DNA of 64,000 nt from assembly GCF_900120375.1 (NCBI RefSeq), contig NZ_LT635480.1:124001-188000 (forward strand). Reading direction: 5' to 3'. This DNA comes from Ndongobacter massiliensis (GTDB lineage Bacteria; Bacillota; Clostridia; Tissierellales; Peptoniphilaceae). The notes beneath the pieces are model-generated. The model saw only the letters and a program-made list of their open reading frames with translations. It ran no database searches and was not told the DNA's origin. Positions within the stretch are counted from its first letter, which is position 1; each line of letters opens with the position of its first letter. Positions 27,269-35,749 of this stretch are shown here, one piece after another. Position numbers and translations under genes: made by a program.

Positions 27269-28129
27269 GTGGCACGCATGACAAGAGCGGGGGTTGATTA
27301 CTTCCCCTTGGATTGCGTCCTCGATGATAAGTTTCAGCTGATAGAGGCAGAGTACGGGCTAAAGGGATTTTCGGTAGTTGTCAAGCTGTTCCAGCGCATA
27401 TACGGCGGCGAAGGTTACTACTGCGAGTTTAGCGATGACGTTGCACTATTGTTCTCAAAGCGCTTAGGAGAGGGTCGTAGTGTCGTGTCAGAGATCGTGT
27501 CGGCAGCCATCAATCGTAAGATTTTCGATTCGGATCTCTATCAGAAATATCGGATTCTCACGAGCCGTGGAATCCAGAAAAGGTACCTAGAAATTGTTCA
27601 ACGCCGGAAAAACGTTGAAATGAAAAAAGAGTACCTCTTATTACCCGAGGATGAGATTCCAGACAACGTAGACATTTTAGCCTTAAATGTCAACATTAAA
27701 GGCTTAAATGTATGCAGCGGTACACAAAGTAAAGTAAAGGAAAGTAAAGTAAAGGAGAGTAAAGTATATGAGCGCGCGCCCGAAGAGTGCCGGCATAAAC
27801 GCGGAGAATTTGGAAACGTCCTACTGTCTGATGTGGAGATCCAAAAGCTGAAGGAAAAAGGCATTGACGTTGATAGCCTCATCGAGCGTTTAGACCTATA
27901 CATCGGGCAAAGCGGCAAGCGGTATAAGTCGCACTATATGACGATCCTAAACTGGGATAAAAGGGATAAAGAGCAAGCCGCCTCCAAAGCAAAAGGATAC
28001 GGGGGCGGCGGAAAGAAGCCGGTTGGCGTCCATGTGCGAAGCGATACGCGAATGAGCGCGGAGGAAAAGTCGGCGTGGTTACGAAAAAAGCTGGAAGCAA
28101 GCAAAACGGCAAGCTTACGAGGGGAGTGA
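27269..28129 (+). CDS. Replication initiator, DUF4373 (Lin1244/Lin1753) type
   Basis: A 286-residue protein whose first 100 residues match the phage initiator domain (VDYFPLDCVLDDKFQLIEAE, GLKGFSVVVKLFQRIYGGEG), a winged-helix fold related to DnaD-like replisome organisers. A low-complexity linker follows (SKVKESKVKESKVYE, near residues 153-167) and then a basic C-terminal part with YMTILNWDKRDKEQA. GTG 27269 has AAGGGGGTGA upstream. The linker DNA consists of tandem repeats (27728-27772) that may be the origin. It presumably recruits host helicase loader or helicase. Confidence 0.88.
   Translation: MARMTRAGVDYFPLDCVLDDKFQLIEAEYGLKGFSVVVKLFQRIYGGEGYYCEFSDDVALLFSKRLGEGRSVVSEIVSAAINRKIFDSDLYQKYRILTSRGIQKRYLEIVQRRKNVEMKKEYLLLPEDEIPDNVDILALNVNIKGLNVCSGTQSKVKESKVKESKVYERAPEECRHKRGEFGNVLLSDVEIQKLKEKGIDVDSLIERLDLYIGQSGKRYKSHYMTILNWDKRDKEQAASKAKGYGGGGKKPVGVHVRSDTRMSAEEKSAWLRKKLEASKTASLRGE
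27728..27772 (+). repeat. iteron-like tandem 15-mers inside the initiator gene
   Basis: AGTAAAGTAAAGGAA, AGTAAAGTAAAGGAG and AGTAAAGTATATGAG stand head to tail. Many phages place their origin inside the initiator gene (lambda O is the classic case). The repeats also encode the KVKES linker, so selection on protein alone remains possible. Confidence 0.5.
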
Positions 28130-28132
28130 GAA

Positions 28133-28486
28133 ATGAAAGTGTATATTGCGGGTCCAATGACAGGGATAAAAAACTATAACCGGGAAGCATTTTTTGAAGT
28201 GGGGGAGAGGGTCGCAGAGCTTGGGCATACGCCCGTCCATACAGCCAACATGGAGGATGGGTTGTACTACGAGACTTATATCCATGAGGGTCTTGCCCGG
28301 CTCTCTACGTGCGACGCTATGCTGCTTCTTCCGGGATATGAGAAAAGCAATGGCGTCTGTTTGCACGAGCTACCCTACGCGCGGCAAAACGGAATCCACA
28401 TTTATGAGACGCTGCAAGATTTTATAGACGCGGAATGCATACGCAAAACGCTTTTTGATGGAGTAAAAAGATGGAGTCAAAGTTAA
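28133..28486 (+). CDS. DUF4406 protein, nucleoside deoxyribosyltransferase-like
   Basis: A 117-residue protein beginning MKVYIAGPMTGIKNYNREAF, the hallmark of the DUF4406 group related to nucleoside 2-deoxyribosyltransferases. CDAMLLLPGYEKSNGVCLHE carries the conserved nucleotide-binding and catalytic-like segment. These phage proteins may act in nucleotide salvage or modification; the activity is not established. It starts 4 bp behind the initiator gene and overlaps the next gene by 16 bp. Confidence 0.87.
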   Translation: MKVYIAGPMTGIKNYNREAFFEVGERVAELGHTPVHTANMEDGLYYETYIHEGLARLSTCDAMLLLPGYEKSNGVCLHELPYARQNGIHIYETLQDFIDAECIRKTLFDGVKRWSQS

Positions 28487-28734
28487 AGGCTATCCGCAGG
28501 CGCAAATGCCTCAGTCAAAAAGATCTTGCAGAGATGGCGGGGACATCAACATCGACCATCGTGCGCACTGAGCTAGGGCACTCGAGAGAGACGGCAAGCG
28601 GGACATTACAAGATATTGCGCGGGTGCTGCACGTATCGACGGATGATCTTATCGACAGCAAAGAGGACGCGAAAAAGATACGAGCGGCACATAAAGCATG
28701 GCGGAACAAAAGGCGTGAAAAAGATGTGTACTGA
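28471..28734 (+). CDS. XRE-family helix-turn-helix protein
   Basis: An 87-residue regulator: RRRKCLSQKDLAEMAGTSTS, then TIVRTELGHSRETASGTLQD, and a basic tail KAWRNKRREKDVY. It overlaps the DUF4406 gene, so translation is coupled. It is the fourth XRE protein of this prophage. The usual YE/E motif of the recognition helix region is replaced by RTELGHSR. Target unknown. Confidence 0.8.
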   Translation: MESKLKAIRRRKCLSQKDLAEMAGTSTSTIVRTELGHSRETASGTLQDIARVLHVSTDDLIDSKEDAKKIRAAHKAWRNKRREKDVY

Positions 28735-28918
28735 TTATGGTTTGCCAGACGTCGTAGAGCGTTTAGAGGATGGGCTGCTTCTTTGTTACAAAGACGGACT
28801 GTGGTCGATTTGTATCATCCCCGGGTTATCGCTCTATAGCTGCACAGATAAAGATGTTTTATTGATACACCATTACATGCAAAAAATCAGGGAGGAACGA
28901 GATGAAGTTGAAAGTTAA
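28724..28918 (+). CDS. Small phage protein, unknown
   Basis: A 64-residue protein starting MCTDYGLPDVVERLEDGLLL, with a hydrophobic centre LWSICIIPGLSLYSC and a charged end. It overlaps both neighbours (11 and 17 bp), in keeping with a tightly packed operon. The ribosome binding site is weak (AAAAGGCGTGA); GTG 28715 is an alternative start. No family recognised. Confidence 0.5.
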   Translation: MCTDYGLPDVVERLEDGLLLCYKDGLWSICIIPGLSLYSCTDKDVLLIHHYMQKIREERDEVES

Positions 28919-29411
28919 AAAGTTGCGTCCGGAAGCAAAATTGCCGGAAAAGGCGCATAGCACGGATGCGGGATTTGATCTTTTCGCGCTGGAGCCGGCT
29001 TACGTGAGTTTTCCGGAGATGGAAAATCGAGCGTTTGCGATCTCAACGGGGATAGCGATCGAGATTCCGCAGGGTTATTACGGACGAATCGTTGGAAGGA
29101 GCGGCAATACGCTAAATACTCCGTTTAAAGTTTTTGAGGGGATCATTGACTCGGACTACCGTGGGGAGATCAAGGTCATGGCGGAAGTACGAAGAGAATA
29201 TGTGCGTGTTGGAGAAACCGTCCAAAGTGACGGTTTAGTGACAAAAAAAGAAATACACAGCAAGCGATTTTCTGGAAAATGTAAAGTTTTTAGCGGTGCA
29301 AAAATAGCGCAGTTGATTATTTGTCCTCTTCCGGATTTTGAGATTGAGGAAGTAGAAGAATTGTCCGACACTGTCCGCGGTGATGGCGGTTTTGGAAGCA
29401 CGGGGAAATAG
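28902..29411 (+). CDS. dut: dUTP diphosphatase
   Basis: A 169-residue trimeric-type dUTPase that converts dUTP to dUMP, keeping uracil out of phage DNA and supplying dTMP synthesis. Motifs 1-5 can be seen: STDAGFDLFA, GRSGN, GIIDSDYRGEI (the catalytic Asp and Tyr), GAKIAQLIICP and RGDGGFGSTGK. Between motifs 3 and 4 there is an insertion of about 25 residues (ETVQSDGLVTKKEIHSKR...), longer than usual for cellular enzymes but seen in phage versions. Confidence 0.94.
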   Translation: MKLKVKKLRPEAKLPEKAHSTDAGFDLFALEPAYVSFPEMENRAFAISTGIAIEIPQGYYGRIVGRSGNTLNTPFKVFEGIIDSDYRGEIKVMAEVRREYVRVGETVQSDGLVTKKEIHSKRFSGKCKVFSGAKIAQLIICPLPDFEIEEVEELSDTVRGDGGFGSTGK

Positions 29412-29417
29412 GGGGAA

Positions 29418-29822
29418 ATGAGCATGAATCAAGTTTTTATTTCGGGGCGGCTTACAAAAGATCCGGAATTGCAGCAGAGCAAAGGCGGGAAATTATATGC
29501 AAGGGTGAGTGTTGCCGTAGATCGCGGATATAGTCGGGAGGAGAAAAAGCGCAGAGAGGACGCAGGAGAGCAAACGGCAGATTTTTTTAACGTCGTTCTC
29601 TTCGGGCAAACCGCAGACTTTTTAACGTGGAACGGTTCGCGAGGTGCGCGCGTTATTGTTTCCGGGCGCATGGAGTTTAGCAATTACATGAGAGAAGACG
29701 GGGAGCGCAGCACGTATGCGCAGGTTGTGGCGTACAATGTGGAGCTGATCGATTGGAGAGATCACGCGGCGGAGCCGGCAGAGGATTATACGCCGGTTAA
29801 TGATGAGCGGGTGCCGTTTTAA
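29418..29822 (+). CDS. ssb: Single-stranded DNA-binding protein
   Basis: A 134-residue OB-fold protein: VFISGRLTKDPELQQSKGGK, then FFNVVLFGQTADFL and GARVIVSGRMEFSNYM. The C-terminus ends in DERVPF, a variant of the acidic DDDIPF tail that docks partner proteins. It coats single-stranded DNA during phage replication and recombination. ATG 29418 or 29424 are both possible; GGGGAAA precedes the first. Confidence 0.94.
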   Translation: MSMNQVFISGRLTKDPELQQSKGGKLYARVSVAVDRGYSREEKKRREDAGEQTADFFNVVLFGQTADFLTWNGSRGARVIVSGRMEFSNYMREDGERSTYAQVVAYNVELIDWRDHAAEPAEDYTPVNDERVPF

Positions 29823-30190
29823 TGGATCCGCAAGTGCTTATAATTCCGGGGGGGCTTCCCGGACTCAACGAGATCATCGAGGCAAACCGCGCGAACCGCT
29901 TCAAAGGAGCGCAGCAAAAAAAAGAGGCAGATCGTCTGGTTTATCTCTCTGCTGCCTCACAGCGCATACGCCCGGTAGCATCCGCCGACTTTGTTTTTCG
30001 GTGGTACTGCACGAGCAGGCGCAAAGACAAAGACAACATCGCGAGCGCCAAAAAATTTATTTTTGACGGGCTGACAAAAGCGGGCGTCCTAAAAAATGAC
30101 GGGTGGCAAGAGATCGGGAGCTTTCGCGATGAGTTTTACATCGACAAGGAGTCCCCGCGCGTCGAGGTGGAGATCAGGGAGCGTGGATGA
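29822..30190 (+). CDS. rusA: RusA-family Holliday junction resolvase
   Basis: A 122-residue endonuclease that cuts Holliday junctions. The metal-binding KDKDNIASAKKFIFDGL is the RusA signature (Asp residues of DxDN), followed by VLKNDGW with a further conserved Asp. It overlaps ssb by one base, completing the set RecT, SSB and resolvase. Confidence 0.92.
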   Translation: MDPQVLIIPGGLPGLNEIIEANRANRFKGAQQKKEADRLVYLSAASQRIRPVASADFVFRWYCTSRRKDKDNIASAKKFIFDGLTKAGVLKNDGWQEIGSFRDEFYIDKESPRVEVEIRERG

Positions 30191-30408
30191 AAAAGAAATA
30201 CGGGGTTGGTGTATACAAGATCACTCCAGGCGCGGATGGGTGGCAGGAGTTGGCGAATGCGATTGTATATGCGGCATGTTATGACTACGCGTCAGCGCTT
30301 GAAGAATATATAAAAAACCCAAACGAATGGACGGAGCGACGGATGCGGAAAGAATTGTATTTTTTTGAGAGCGATTATTGCGAGCGTATTTGTGCGGTAG
30401 ACGCGTAA
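30187..30408 (+). CDS. Small phage protein, unknown
   Basis: A 73-residue protein with YGVGVYKITPGADGWQELAN, a helix AACYDYASALEEYIKNPNEW and RRMRKELYFFESDYCERICA. It overlaps rusA by 4 bp. Proteins of this size often follow RusA in related phages; no function is known. The next 95 bp contain no convincing gene. Confidence 0.65.
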   Translation: MKKKYGVGVYKITPGADGWQELANAIVYAACYDYASALEEYIKNPNEWTERRMRKELYFFESDYCERICAVDA

Positions 30409-30504
30409 ATCTTGGTAGAGCGCGCACGGCAAGAAGCGCGGGAGTGGATAAAAAGATCGAGGAAGCGGAGAAGCGCCATCGAGTAGCTGGAAGAAAGGGG
30501 CGGT

Positions 30505-30894
30505 ATGCTTACGAAAAAAGAGTTAGAGTCGGTGCCTGTGATTTTACGGCGGATTGAGCGTTTACGTGAGCGTCTTGATGAGAGGCAGCCGCTCCAAGCG
30601 ATACGCTACGACAAAGAGCAGGTGCAAACATCCATTCCGGAGGAATCGAGCGTCGAGAGCCTTGCTTTATGGCGGCAACAACTCGATCATAAGATTACGC
30701 AGGAGTATGCGCGCCTTGCCGCGGTGCGGTGCATGATTATGGACTTTATGAGTACGATTGACGACGAGGAGGAGCGGGAGGTGGTGGAGTTGTATTGTTT
30801 TGAGGGGCTGACGCTGGAAGAAACCGCAGATCGTATCCACAGCAGCACAACATCTGTATGGCGAAAATATCAAAATGCAACAAAAAATCTTTGA
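30505..30894 (+). CDS. Sigma-70 region 4-like phage late regulator (ArpU/RinA type)
   Basis: A 129-residue protein with a helical N-terminus and a C-terminal helix-turn-helix of the sigma region 4 kind: EEREVVELYCFEGLTLEETA, then HSSTTSVWRKYQNATKNL. Such proteins at the border between the early and late operons activate packaging and structural genes. AGAAAGGGG precedes ATG 30505. A terminator and terS follow, which supports the late-activator role (inference). Confidence 0.8.
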   Translation: MLTKKELESVPVILRRIERLRERLDERQPLQAIRYDKEQVQTSIPEESSVESLALWRQQLDHKITQEYARLAAVRCMIMDFMSTIDDEEEREVVELYCFEGLTLEETADRIHSSTTSVWRKYQNATKNL

Positions 30895-30973
30895 CGGATA
30901 AAGTTGGAAAAAATGAAAAACCGAGTTGTGATACATTGATATTGGGAAAAATTGCCAAAACAAGGTTGTTTAT

Positions 30974-31002
30974 GAAGTCTGCCGATAGGCGGGCTTCTTT
31001 TT
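30974..31002 (+). terminator. intrinsic terminator at the early/late border
   Basis: GAAGTCTGCC (30974-30983) with GGCGGGCTTC (30988-30997), two U-G pairs, loop GATA, then five T. It lies between the late regulator and terS; late transcription would have to start beyond it or read through it. Confidence 0.75.
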
Positions 31003-31036
31003 ATTGGGAAAAGGGACATTTTATGGAGGGAGTGGC

Positions 31037-31525
31037 TTGGCGAATGAGGGAAATTTAATTAAAAATTCAGATCGAACGCCGAGCGAACGCCGAGAAAACG
31101 CAAAAAAAGCTGGGAAAGCGTCAGGCATTGCAAGGCGAAAAAACGCTGACTTAAAAAGAGCCTTAAAAGTTGTTTTAATGCTAGATGTACCGGACGCGAA
31201 GCTAAGGAAACGGCTGGAAAATATGGGAGTAGAAACGACCTTGGAACAGGGGCTTGCGCTATCAGTTGTGCAAAAAGCTGTAAATAGGGGCGATGTGAAA
31301 GCGTTACAGACGATATGCCAAATTTTAGGGGAGAATATCACCACAGGAGACAAGCAGGAACAAAGGGCGCGAATTCAAAAGCTGGAAGCAGAAACGCGGA
31401 AAATCAACGCGGAAATTGAACGCGCAAAAGATAGAGACGGCGAAAAGGACACACAGGTCGTCATTGTAGACGAGTGGAGCGAAGAAGATGAGTCGAAAGA
31501 TTGTACGGATACAACAGGAGATTAA
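31037..31525 (+). CDS. terS: Terminase small subunit
   Basis: A 162-residue protein starting at TTG 31037, seven bases behind GGAGGGAG. The N-terminus ANEGNLIKNSDRTPSERREN and KKAGKASGIARRKNADLKRA is typical of small terminases of Firmicutes siphophages, followed by a helical oligomerisation part and an acidic tail. It binds the packaging start site and hands DNA to TerL, whose gene overlaps by 38 bp. The cos or pac site could not be located. Confidence 0.85.
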   Translation: MANEGNLIKNSDRTPSERRENAKKAGKASGIARRKNADLKRALKVVLMLDVPDAKLRKRLENMGVETTLEQGLALSVVQKAVNRGDVKALQTICQILGENITTGDKQEQRARIQKLEAETRKINAEIERAKDRDGEKDTQVVIVDEWSEEDESKDCTDTTGD

Positions 31526-32804
31526 CCCGAACTTCAAAGATGTTTGGAAAAGTGACAAGCCGTACAACGTGCTAAAGGGCGGACGAAACTCGTTCAAGTC
31601 GTCCGTGATTGCGCTAAAACTCGTTTACATGATGATTCCATATATGCAGGATGGGGAGTGCGCGAACGTTGTTGTTATTCGCAAAGTTGCAAACACCATT
31701 CGAGACAGCGTTTTTCAAAAAATGCAATGGGCACTCGGCAAGTTTGGATTTATGAACCGCTTCAAAAAGACAATTGCGCCGTTTAAGCTGATCGATCAAA
31801 AGACAGGCTCTTGCGTTTATTTTTACGGACAAGACGATTTCCAAAAGCTGAAGTCAAACGACATCGGAAACTTAATCGCCGTATGGTACGAAGAGGCGGC
31901 AGAATTCAACAGCTTCGAGGAATTCGATCAAACAAACATCACATTTATGCGCCAAAAGCACGAGCGAGCGCCATTTGTACAGATTTTCTGGTCGTACAAT
32001 CCGCCGCGTAATCCATACAGCTGGATTAATGAGTGGGTCGAGCGTGCGAAAAAAGACGAAAACTACCTTGTCCATCATTCCACGTACAAAGACGATACGT
32101 TGGGGTTTGTAACCGCGCAGATGATGGAAGATATCATTCGCGTACGCGACAATGACTATGACTATTACCGCTATATCTACGAGGGAATTCCGGTTGGAAT
32201 TGGCGATAACGTATATAACATGGACTTGTTTCACGGCGTTTCGGAATTGCCGAAAGACGAGCATATATTGGCGCTGTACTTTGCAACGGATACAGGGCAC
32301 AGTGTTTCAGCGACGACGACGCTTGCGTTTGCGTACACGATGAAGAGGAACGTTTATTTACTTTCGACGGACTACTATAGCCCGGTTGGGAAACTAAAGA
32401 AAAGAAGCCCGGTTGAGCATTGTGAGGCAATGGAGCGTTTTTACACGGAGGTTTTTGAAAAATATCCATACCCGGTTCAAAAGAAAACTGTTGACAGCGC
32501 CGATGGAGCAATCCGAAATCAATACTTTAATCTGTACGGGGAGCGGCTGCACCCGGTTTCCAAAGGGCGAAAGGTGGACATGATCGACAACGTAATCGAT
32601 CTTTTGGCGCAGGGGCGCTTTTTTTATTTGGAAAACGAAGAAAATCAAGTTTTTCTGGAAGAACATCGCGACTATAGATGGATTCCTGAAAGCATTGAAA
32701 ATAGCCCGGACAATCCAGCCGTCGTAAAGGAACGCGACCATACGTGTGACGCGTTTCAATATTTCTGTAAGGATAACTTGCGCGATTTAGGGTTGAAGTA
32801 TTAA
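31488..32804 (+). CDS. terL: Terminase large subunit (PBSX type)
   Basis: A 438-residue DNA-packaging motor. The ATPase domain has a Walker A-like VLKGGRNSFKSS (about residues 28-39), an adenine-binding VVIRK and Walker B LIAVWYEEAAEF with Glu. The C-terminal nuclease domain begins near FATDTGHSVS and contains VDSADGAIRNQYF, with acidic metal ligands. It cuts and translocates concatemeric DNA through the portal. Confidence 0.95.
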   Translation: MSRKIVRIQQEINPNFKDVWKSDKPYNVLKGGRNSFKSSVIALKLVYMMIPYMQDGECANVVVIRKVANTIRDSVFQKMQWALGKFGFMNRFKKTIAPFKLIDQKTGSCVYFYGQDDFQKLKSNDIGNLIAVWYEEAAEFNSFEEFDQTNITFMRQKHERAPFVQIFWSYNPPRNPYSWINEWVERAKKDENYLVHHSTYKDDTLGFVTAQMMEDIIRVRDNDYDYYRYIYEGIPVGIGDNVYNMDLFHGVSELPKDEHILALYFATDTGHSVSATTTLAFAYTMKRNVYLLSTDYYSPVGKLKKRSPVEHCEAMERFYTEVFEKYPYPVQKKTVDSADGAIRNQYFNLYGERLHPVSKGRKVDMIDNVIDLLAQGRFFYLENEENQVFLEEHRDYRWIPESIENSPDNPAVVKERDHTCDAFQYFCKDNLRDLGLKY

Positions 32805-32814
32805 GGGGGCGCAA

Positions 32815-34338
32815 ATGCTGAATGAACTGAAAACATGGATGACGAGAGTAGGTGTGAAATTGGGCATTATCAAAGAACTCAATACAATCAACGAGCACAG
32901 GAAAGTTGCACTGGACGAAAGCGCATACGACAGAATACTTTTAGACCGAAGCATATACAAGGGTTATGTGCCGAAATGGCACGATCTTTTGTACCGCACA
33001 TCGAGCGGGGAAAAGCGCAAGCGTCGGATGCAGTCTCTTGGCATGGGCAAAGTATTGGCGCAGAAAATGGCGGGGTTAATTTTTAACGAGAAGGCAGAAA
33101 TTGACGTGTCCATTGCAGGAACTACGCCGACAGATGGCAAAGAGGATCCGGCGAACGCCTTCATTCAAGAAACGCTGCGGAAAAACGGTTTTTATAAAAA
33201 CTTTCAGAGGTATTTAGAGTATGGCTACGCGATGAGCGGAATGGCGATGAAAGTATACGTCCATAACGGCGTTGTGAAGCTTGCCTATGCAAAGGCGGAC
33301 GCGTTTTTCCCTCTTTCGCACGACAGCGAAAACATCGATGAAGCGCTTTTTGTAAGCAAGGAAAGAAAAGGACGGAAGTTTTACACGCTCTTGGAATGGC
33401 ATGAGTGGGAGGGGAAAAACTACGTCATTACAAACGAATTATACGAAAGCGAACAGAACGACCGAATCGGACATAAGGTGCCGTTAGCGACACTTTATGA
33501 AGACTTGCAGGAGCGAACGGTTCTTGAAAATCTTTCCCATCCGCTTTTTGTATATTTCAAGCTGAACACCGCAAACAACATGGAGATGGACTCTCCGCTG
33601 GGCGTGAGTATTTTTGACAACAGCTACGACACCCTCTATGCGCTGGACTATATGTATGATTTTTTCCTGCATGAGTTTAAATTGGGAAAACGCCGCATTG
33701 CAGTTGACGCGGCGATGTTGCGCCCGGTGATGGACCCGGAAAAACGGGAGCGTATGGCGTTTGACCCGGACGAAACCGTATTCAACGCGTTGAACATGGA
33801 GAACGGGAACGTGACGGATTTGTCCGTGCCTCTTCGCACGCAGGAGATTATACAGGCGATCAATGCGCAGCTTGAAATTTTAGCCATGCAAACAGGATTC
33901 AGCGCCGGAACCTTTACGTTTGACGGGCAGAGCGTTGCAACCGCAACGCAGGTTATCGCGGAAAATTCGCAGACGTATCAAACGAGAAATTCCCATTCGG
34001 TGCTTGTTGAGGAGGGAATTCAGGAGCTTGTACAGGCAATCCTTGCCGTTGGCAGCTTGTATGGACTTTATACCGGGAGCCTTGATGTTTCAGTCAAAGT
34101 CAATTTTGATGACAGCTTAGCGGAAGACCGACAGAGCAAGTATAACTATTATTCCACCGCCGTCCATGATGAACTCATTCCAAAACGAGAAGCCATCATG
34201 CGCATTTTCAAGTTGACGGAAAAACAAGCGATGGCATGGATGGAGGAAATCAAGGAAGAAGGCGTGCCGAAGATATCGCCGGAGGTAAGCGATCTATTCG
34301 GTGTTCCGTCCGCAGGCGCAGAAAATATGAGGTCATAG
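32815..34338 (+). CDS. Portal protein
   Basis: A 507-residue portal of the A118/SPP1-like group: SLGMGKVLAQKMAGLIFNEK near residue 80, a central stem, and AMQTGFSAGTFTFDG, then TQVIAENSQTYQTRN near 380, which are characteristic of these portals. Twelve copies form the channel through which TerL pumps DNA. It directly follows terL (10 bp). Confidence 0.93.
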   Translation: MLNELKTWMTRVGVKLGIIKELNTINEHRKVALDESAYDRILLDRSIYKGYVPKWHDLLYRTSSGEKRKRRMQSLGMGKVLAQKMAGLIFNEKAEIDVSIAGTTPTDGKEDPANAFIQETLRKNGFYKNFQRYLEYGYAMSGMAMKVYVHNGVVKLAYAKADAFFPLSHDSENIDEALFVSKERKGRKFYTLLEWHEWEGKNYVITNELYESEQNDRIGHKVPLATLYEDLQERTVLENLSHPLFVYFKLNTANNMEMDSPLGVSIFDNSYDTLYALDYMYDFFLHEFKLGKRRIAVDAAMLRPVMDPEKRERMAFDPDETVFNALNMENGNVTDLSVPLRTQEIIQAINAQLEILAMQTGFSAGTFTFDGQSVATATQVIAENSQTYQTRNSHSVLVEEGIQELVQAILAVGSLYGLYTGSLDVSVKVNFDDSLAEDRQSKYNYYSTAVHDELIPKREAIMRIFKLTEKQAMAWMEEIKEEGVPKISPEVSDLFGVPSAGAENMRS

Positions 34339-34339
34339 T

Positions 34340-35431
34340 ATGGTTCGCGCGCGATCGGTAGAGGAATCCTTTTTGCTCATGGAAGAAGAACTGCTCGAAG
34401 AAATCGGAGCGTCCGTTGGAAAGGCGATCGAACAGGACGAAGTGGAGCGCATTTTGAAAAAAGCGCGAAACGAAAAGGAACTGTCCGATTTATGCGCGGC
34501 GATTGTTGCCTACTATGCAATCGAGCAGCAAGATGGCGCCCGATTTTTTGTACAAGAAACAGCGATACAAAGCGGCGAACAAATGCGAGAACGCATAAAA
34601 AAGATTTTGCCCGACGAAAAAGCGCAGCTTGATCGCTTGCCCGTGCAGGAAGAAGCGCGAATCGAAGAGGAAGCACAAAAAGCGGTGCGCATTGTCGAAG
34701 AAATCCAAAGAAGCGTTTTGAACGGCGCGAATGAAATATACGACGACATCCTCATGCAAGCCGCAAAGGAAGTACAGATCGGACGGAAAACATACCGAAA
34801 AGCGGCACAAGACGCGGCGAAAAAGTGGGCGGAGAAAGGAATTCCCGTATTGCGTACAAAAAGCGGGGCAAGGCTAACGATCGAAAGCTACATTCCGATG
34901 GTGCTGCGCGCCGAGCAAAAAAGAGCCGCAACGATGGCGCAGGAAGTTGAACTGGACGCATACGGAATTGACCTTGTTGAACTCTCCTCTCATGCGGGGA
35001 GCCGGTTAAGTCACATACCCTTTCAGGGGCGTATTTACAGCAGGAGCGGAACAAGTGATAAATATCCGCCTCTTGCGAAAACCGGATACGGGGAAGTGGA
35101 CGGAATGGTTACGGGAATCAATTGCAGGCACCAGATGTACCCATATATCGAGGGCGTGAGCAAAAAGCGTTTTGAACCGTATGACGCGGAGGAAAGCAAG
35201 AAAGAATATCTGGAATCGCAAGAACAAAGGAGATTAGAGCGTGCGGTGCGTCGTGCGAAGCTGGAAAAAAGAATGCTTGAAAATACCGGGGCGGATGATC
35301 TTGATGTGAAGCGCGCGGATAGCAAGATTCGCAAACGACAGGCGGCTTTACGAGAATTTGTCGATCAGACTGGAAGAACGCGGCGTTACGAGCGGGAGCG
35401 ATTATTTGCGGACAAAGGAGAGAAGCAATGA
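34340..35431 (+). CDS. Phage minor capsid protein 2 (MuF-like region)
   Basis: A 363-residue protein. The C-terminal part has the family signature VTGINCRHQMYPYIEGVS, followed by charged helices. The N-terminal 140 residues are strongly helical and acidic. Proteins in this position are minor head proteins that travel with the portal and are often injected. It starts one base after the portal stop and overlaps the next small gene by 4 bp. Confidence 0.88.
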   Translation: MVRARSVEESFLLMEEELLEEIGASVGKAIEQDEVERILKKARNEKELSDLCAAIVAYYAIEQQDGARFFVQETAIQSGEQMRERIKKILPDEKAQLDRLPVQEEARIEEEAQKAVRIVEEIQRSVLNGANEIYDDILMQAAKEVQIGRKTYRKAAQDAAKKWAEKGIPVLRTKSGARLTIESYIPMVLRAEQKRAATMAQEVELDAYGIDLVELSSHAGSRLSHIPFQGRIYSRSGTSDKYPPLAKTGYGEVDGMVTGINCRHQMYPYIEGVSKKRFEPYDAEESKKEYLESQEQRRLERAVRRAKLEKRMLENTGADDLDVKRADSKIRKRQAALREFVDQTGRTRRYERERLFADKGEKQ

Positions 35432-35604
35432 ATAACGAAAAAATGCTTGAAATGATTCGAGAGCTTGTGGAGAACGTGGACGTGCAGGACGTGGAGGGCA
35501 TTCGCGTTGCACAAAATGAAATGCCCGGCGGGAAAATACAGGTGAGCATGGAGTTAATCTTGAAGCATGTTCCACAGGAAAGAACGAGCGATTACGGCGA
35601 TTAA
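35428..35604 (+). CDS. Small phage protein, unknown
   Basis: A 58-residue acidic protein, NNEKMLEMIRELVENVDVQD near the start. ATG 35428 overlaps the minor capsid stop (ATGA) and is preceded by AAAGGAGAGAAGC, a good site. It is the last gene before a terminator that splits the head region. No family recognised. Confidence 0.65.
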   Translation: MNNEKMLEMIRELVENVDVQDVEGIRVAQNEMPGGKIQVSMELILKHVPQERTSDYGD

Positions 35605-35634
35605 GTGGCGGACTTGCAGTTGTCTTGAAAAAAT

Positions 35635-35670
35635 AGCAGCTTTCGAGGAATCCTCGATGGTTGCTTTTTT
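35635..35670 (+). terminator. intrinsic terminator before the scaffold/capsid genes
   Basis: A 14-position stem (35635-35648 with 35652-35665; one mismatch, two U-G) ending CGAGG-AAT-CCTCG at the tip, followed by TTTTTT. It lies within the late operon, so partial read-through or a further start must supply capsid mRNA. The remaining 80 bp to the scaffold gene show no clear promoter. Confidence 0.8.
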
Positions 35671-35749
35671 ATTTCGCCATGGACAGGGCGTTAAAAGGTC
35701 GCACGCATTCAGTGGCGTTGCACTGTAAAAAAACACGTAGGAGGAAGCA

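Noticed and set aside
30409-30504. Possible 37-codon gene starting at a GTG near 30450
   Set aside because: Weak ribosome binding site and it overlaps the start of the sigma-like regulator in another frame.
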